From: Sulfopaludibacter sp035551455
GTDB taxonomy: Bacteria > Acidobacteriota > Terriglobia > Bryobacterales > Bryobacteraceae
Direction: 5' to 3'
Length of the DNA: 6,275 bases
Assembly (NCBI GenBank): GCA_035551455.1
Contig: DASZMZ010000061.1
Coordinates: 1-6,275, forward strand
In this document: positions 6,162 through 6,275 of the stretch, one piece after another
Numbering within the stretch: position 1 is the first letter of the stretch
How the letters are laid out: every line of letters starts with the position of its first letter
Made by a program: the position numbers and the translations under genes
Notes under the pieces: generated by a model
Told to the model about the DNA's origin: nothing
Databases searched by the model: none
Seen by the model: only the letters and a program-made list of their open reading frames with translations

Positions 6162-6275
6162 GACGCCGGTAACTCTTTGCAATCCAACTGGTCGCCGGGC
6201 TGGGTACCGGTTTCGGCAGCGGTTCCCGGGGGCAGTTCGAGGATCGAATGGGCCGTCAGACACATGGACAGCCGC
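6158..6275 (-). CDS. 3' end of upstream gene, possibly molybdopterin molybdotransferase MoeA
   Basis: Only the last 38 codons and the TGA stop are inside the window; the gene begins beyond the right edge. The visible tail has the pattern LSMCLTAHSILELPPGT, then a short linker and QPGDQLDCKEL. It resembles the C-terminal beta-barrel domain of MoeA/gephyrin, which ends with a small-residue-rich segment, a hydrophobic strand with Leu-Pro, then a Gly-x-x-Val/Leu strand. That match is from memory on a very short stretch and is tentative. The stop overlaps the TPR gene ATG (ATGA, 6158-6161), which argues that this is a real reading frame and that the gene is cotranscribed with the pilus genes. If it is MoeA, it acts in molybdenum cofactor synthesis in the cytoplasm and has no known link to pili. 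Confidence 0.5.
   Translation of the reverse strand, partial: RLSMCLTAHSILELPPGTAAETGTQPGDQLDCKELPAS

Noticed and set aside
6162..6263. Extended N-terminus of the TPR protein from GTG 6263
   Set aside because: The extra 34 residues are Arg/Pro-rich, overlap the upstream gene in another frame and would bury a clear lipoprotein signal that starts at ATG 6161.

Overview
The window is a run of co-directional minus-strand genes from a Tad/Flp (type IVc) pilus assembly cluster in a GC-rich bacterium. Read 5'->3' on the minus strand (right to left), the order is: the 3' tail of an upstream gene (possibly moeA), a TPR lipoprotein of TadD type, a Flp pilin, a polytopic membrane protein resembling GT-C glycosyltransferases, CpaB/RcpC, the secretin CpaC/RcpA, and a large Tad-domain (TadE/G-like) protein that runs off the left edge. 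The gene set and the style of the proteins recall Acidobacteria such as the Solibacter/Bryobacter group. That placement is an impression from protein style and gene order, not a computed result.

Packing is very tight. Three junctions are 4-base ATGA stop/start overlaps: upstream gene/TPR, TPR/pilin and cpaB/cpaC. The Tad-domain gene starts inside the end of the secretin gene, and only 7 bases separate the pilin from the membrane protein gene. The one real spacer is 45 bp before cpaB (3498-3542). It is AT-rich for this genome and carries a small inverted repeat. The whole stretch is therefore probably read as one long message, with a possible extra control point before cpaB.

How the parts fit: the prepilin has a class III leader and would be cleaved after Gly14, then polymerised into the Flp fibre. 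CpaC forms the outer-membrane channel, CpaB is an inner-membrane-anchored periplasmic partner of that channel, and the TPR lipoprotein probably helps secretin assembly as TadD does. The Tad-domain protein is likely a minor pilin-like or surface component; its long ectodomain is Cys-containing and shows no von Willebrand A signature. The membrane protein between pilin and cpaB is not a standard Tad component and is the most interesting item, as a candidate modifier of pilin or surface glycans.

Missing from the window are the ATPase (TadA/CpaF), TadZ/CpaE, TadB, TadC and the prepilin peptidase (TadV/CpaA). They may lie to the left, downstream of the Tad-domain gene. No RNA genes, CRISPR arrays, insertion sequences or convincing terminators were seen. 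Long open frames on the plus strand are antisense shadows of these genes.
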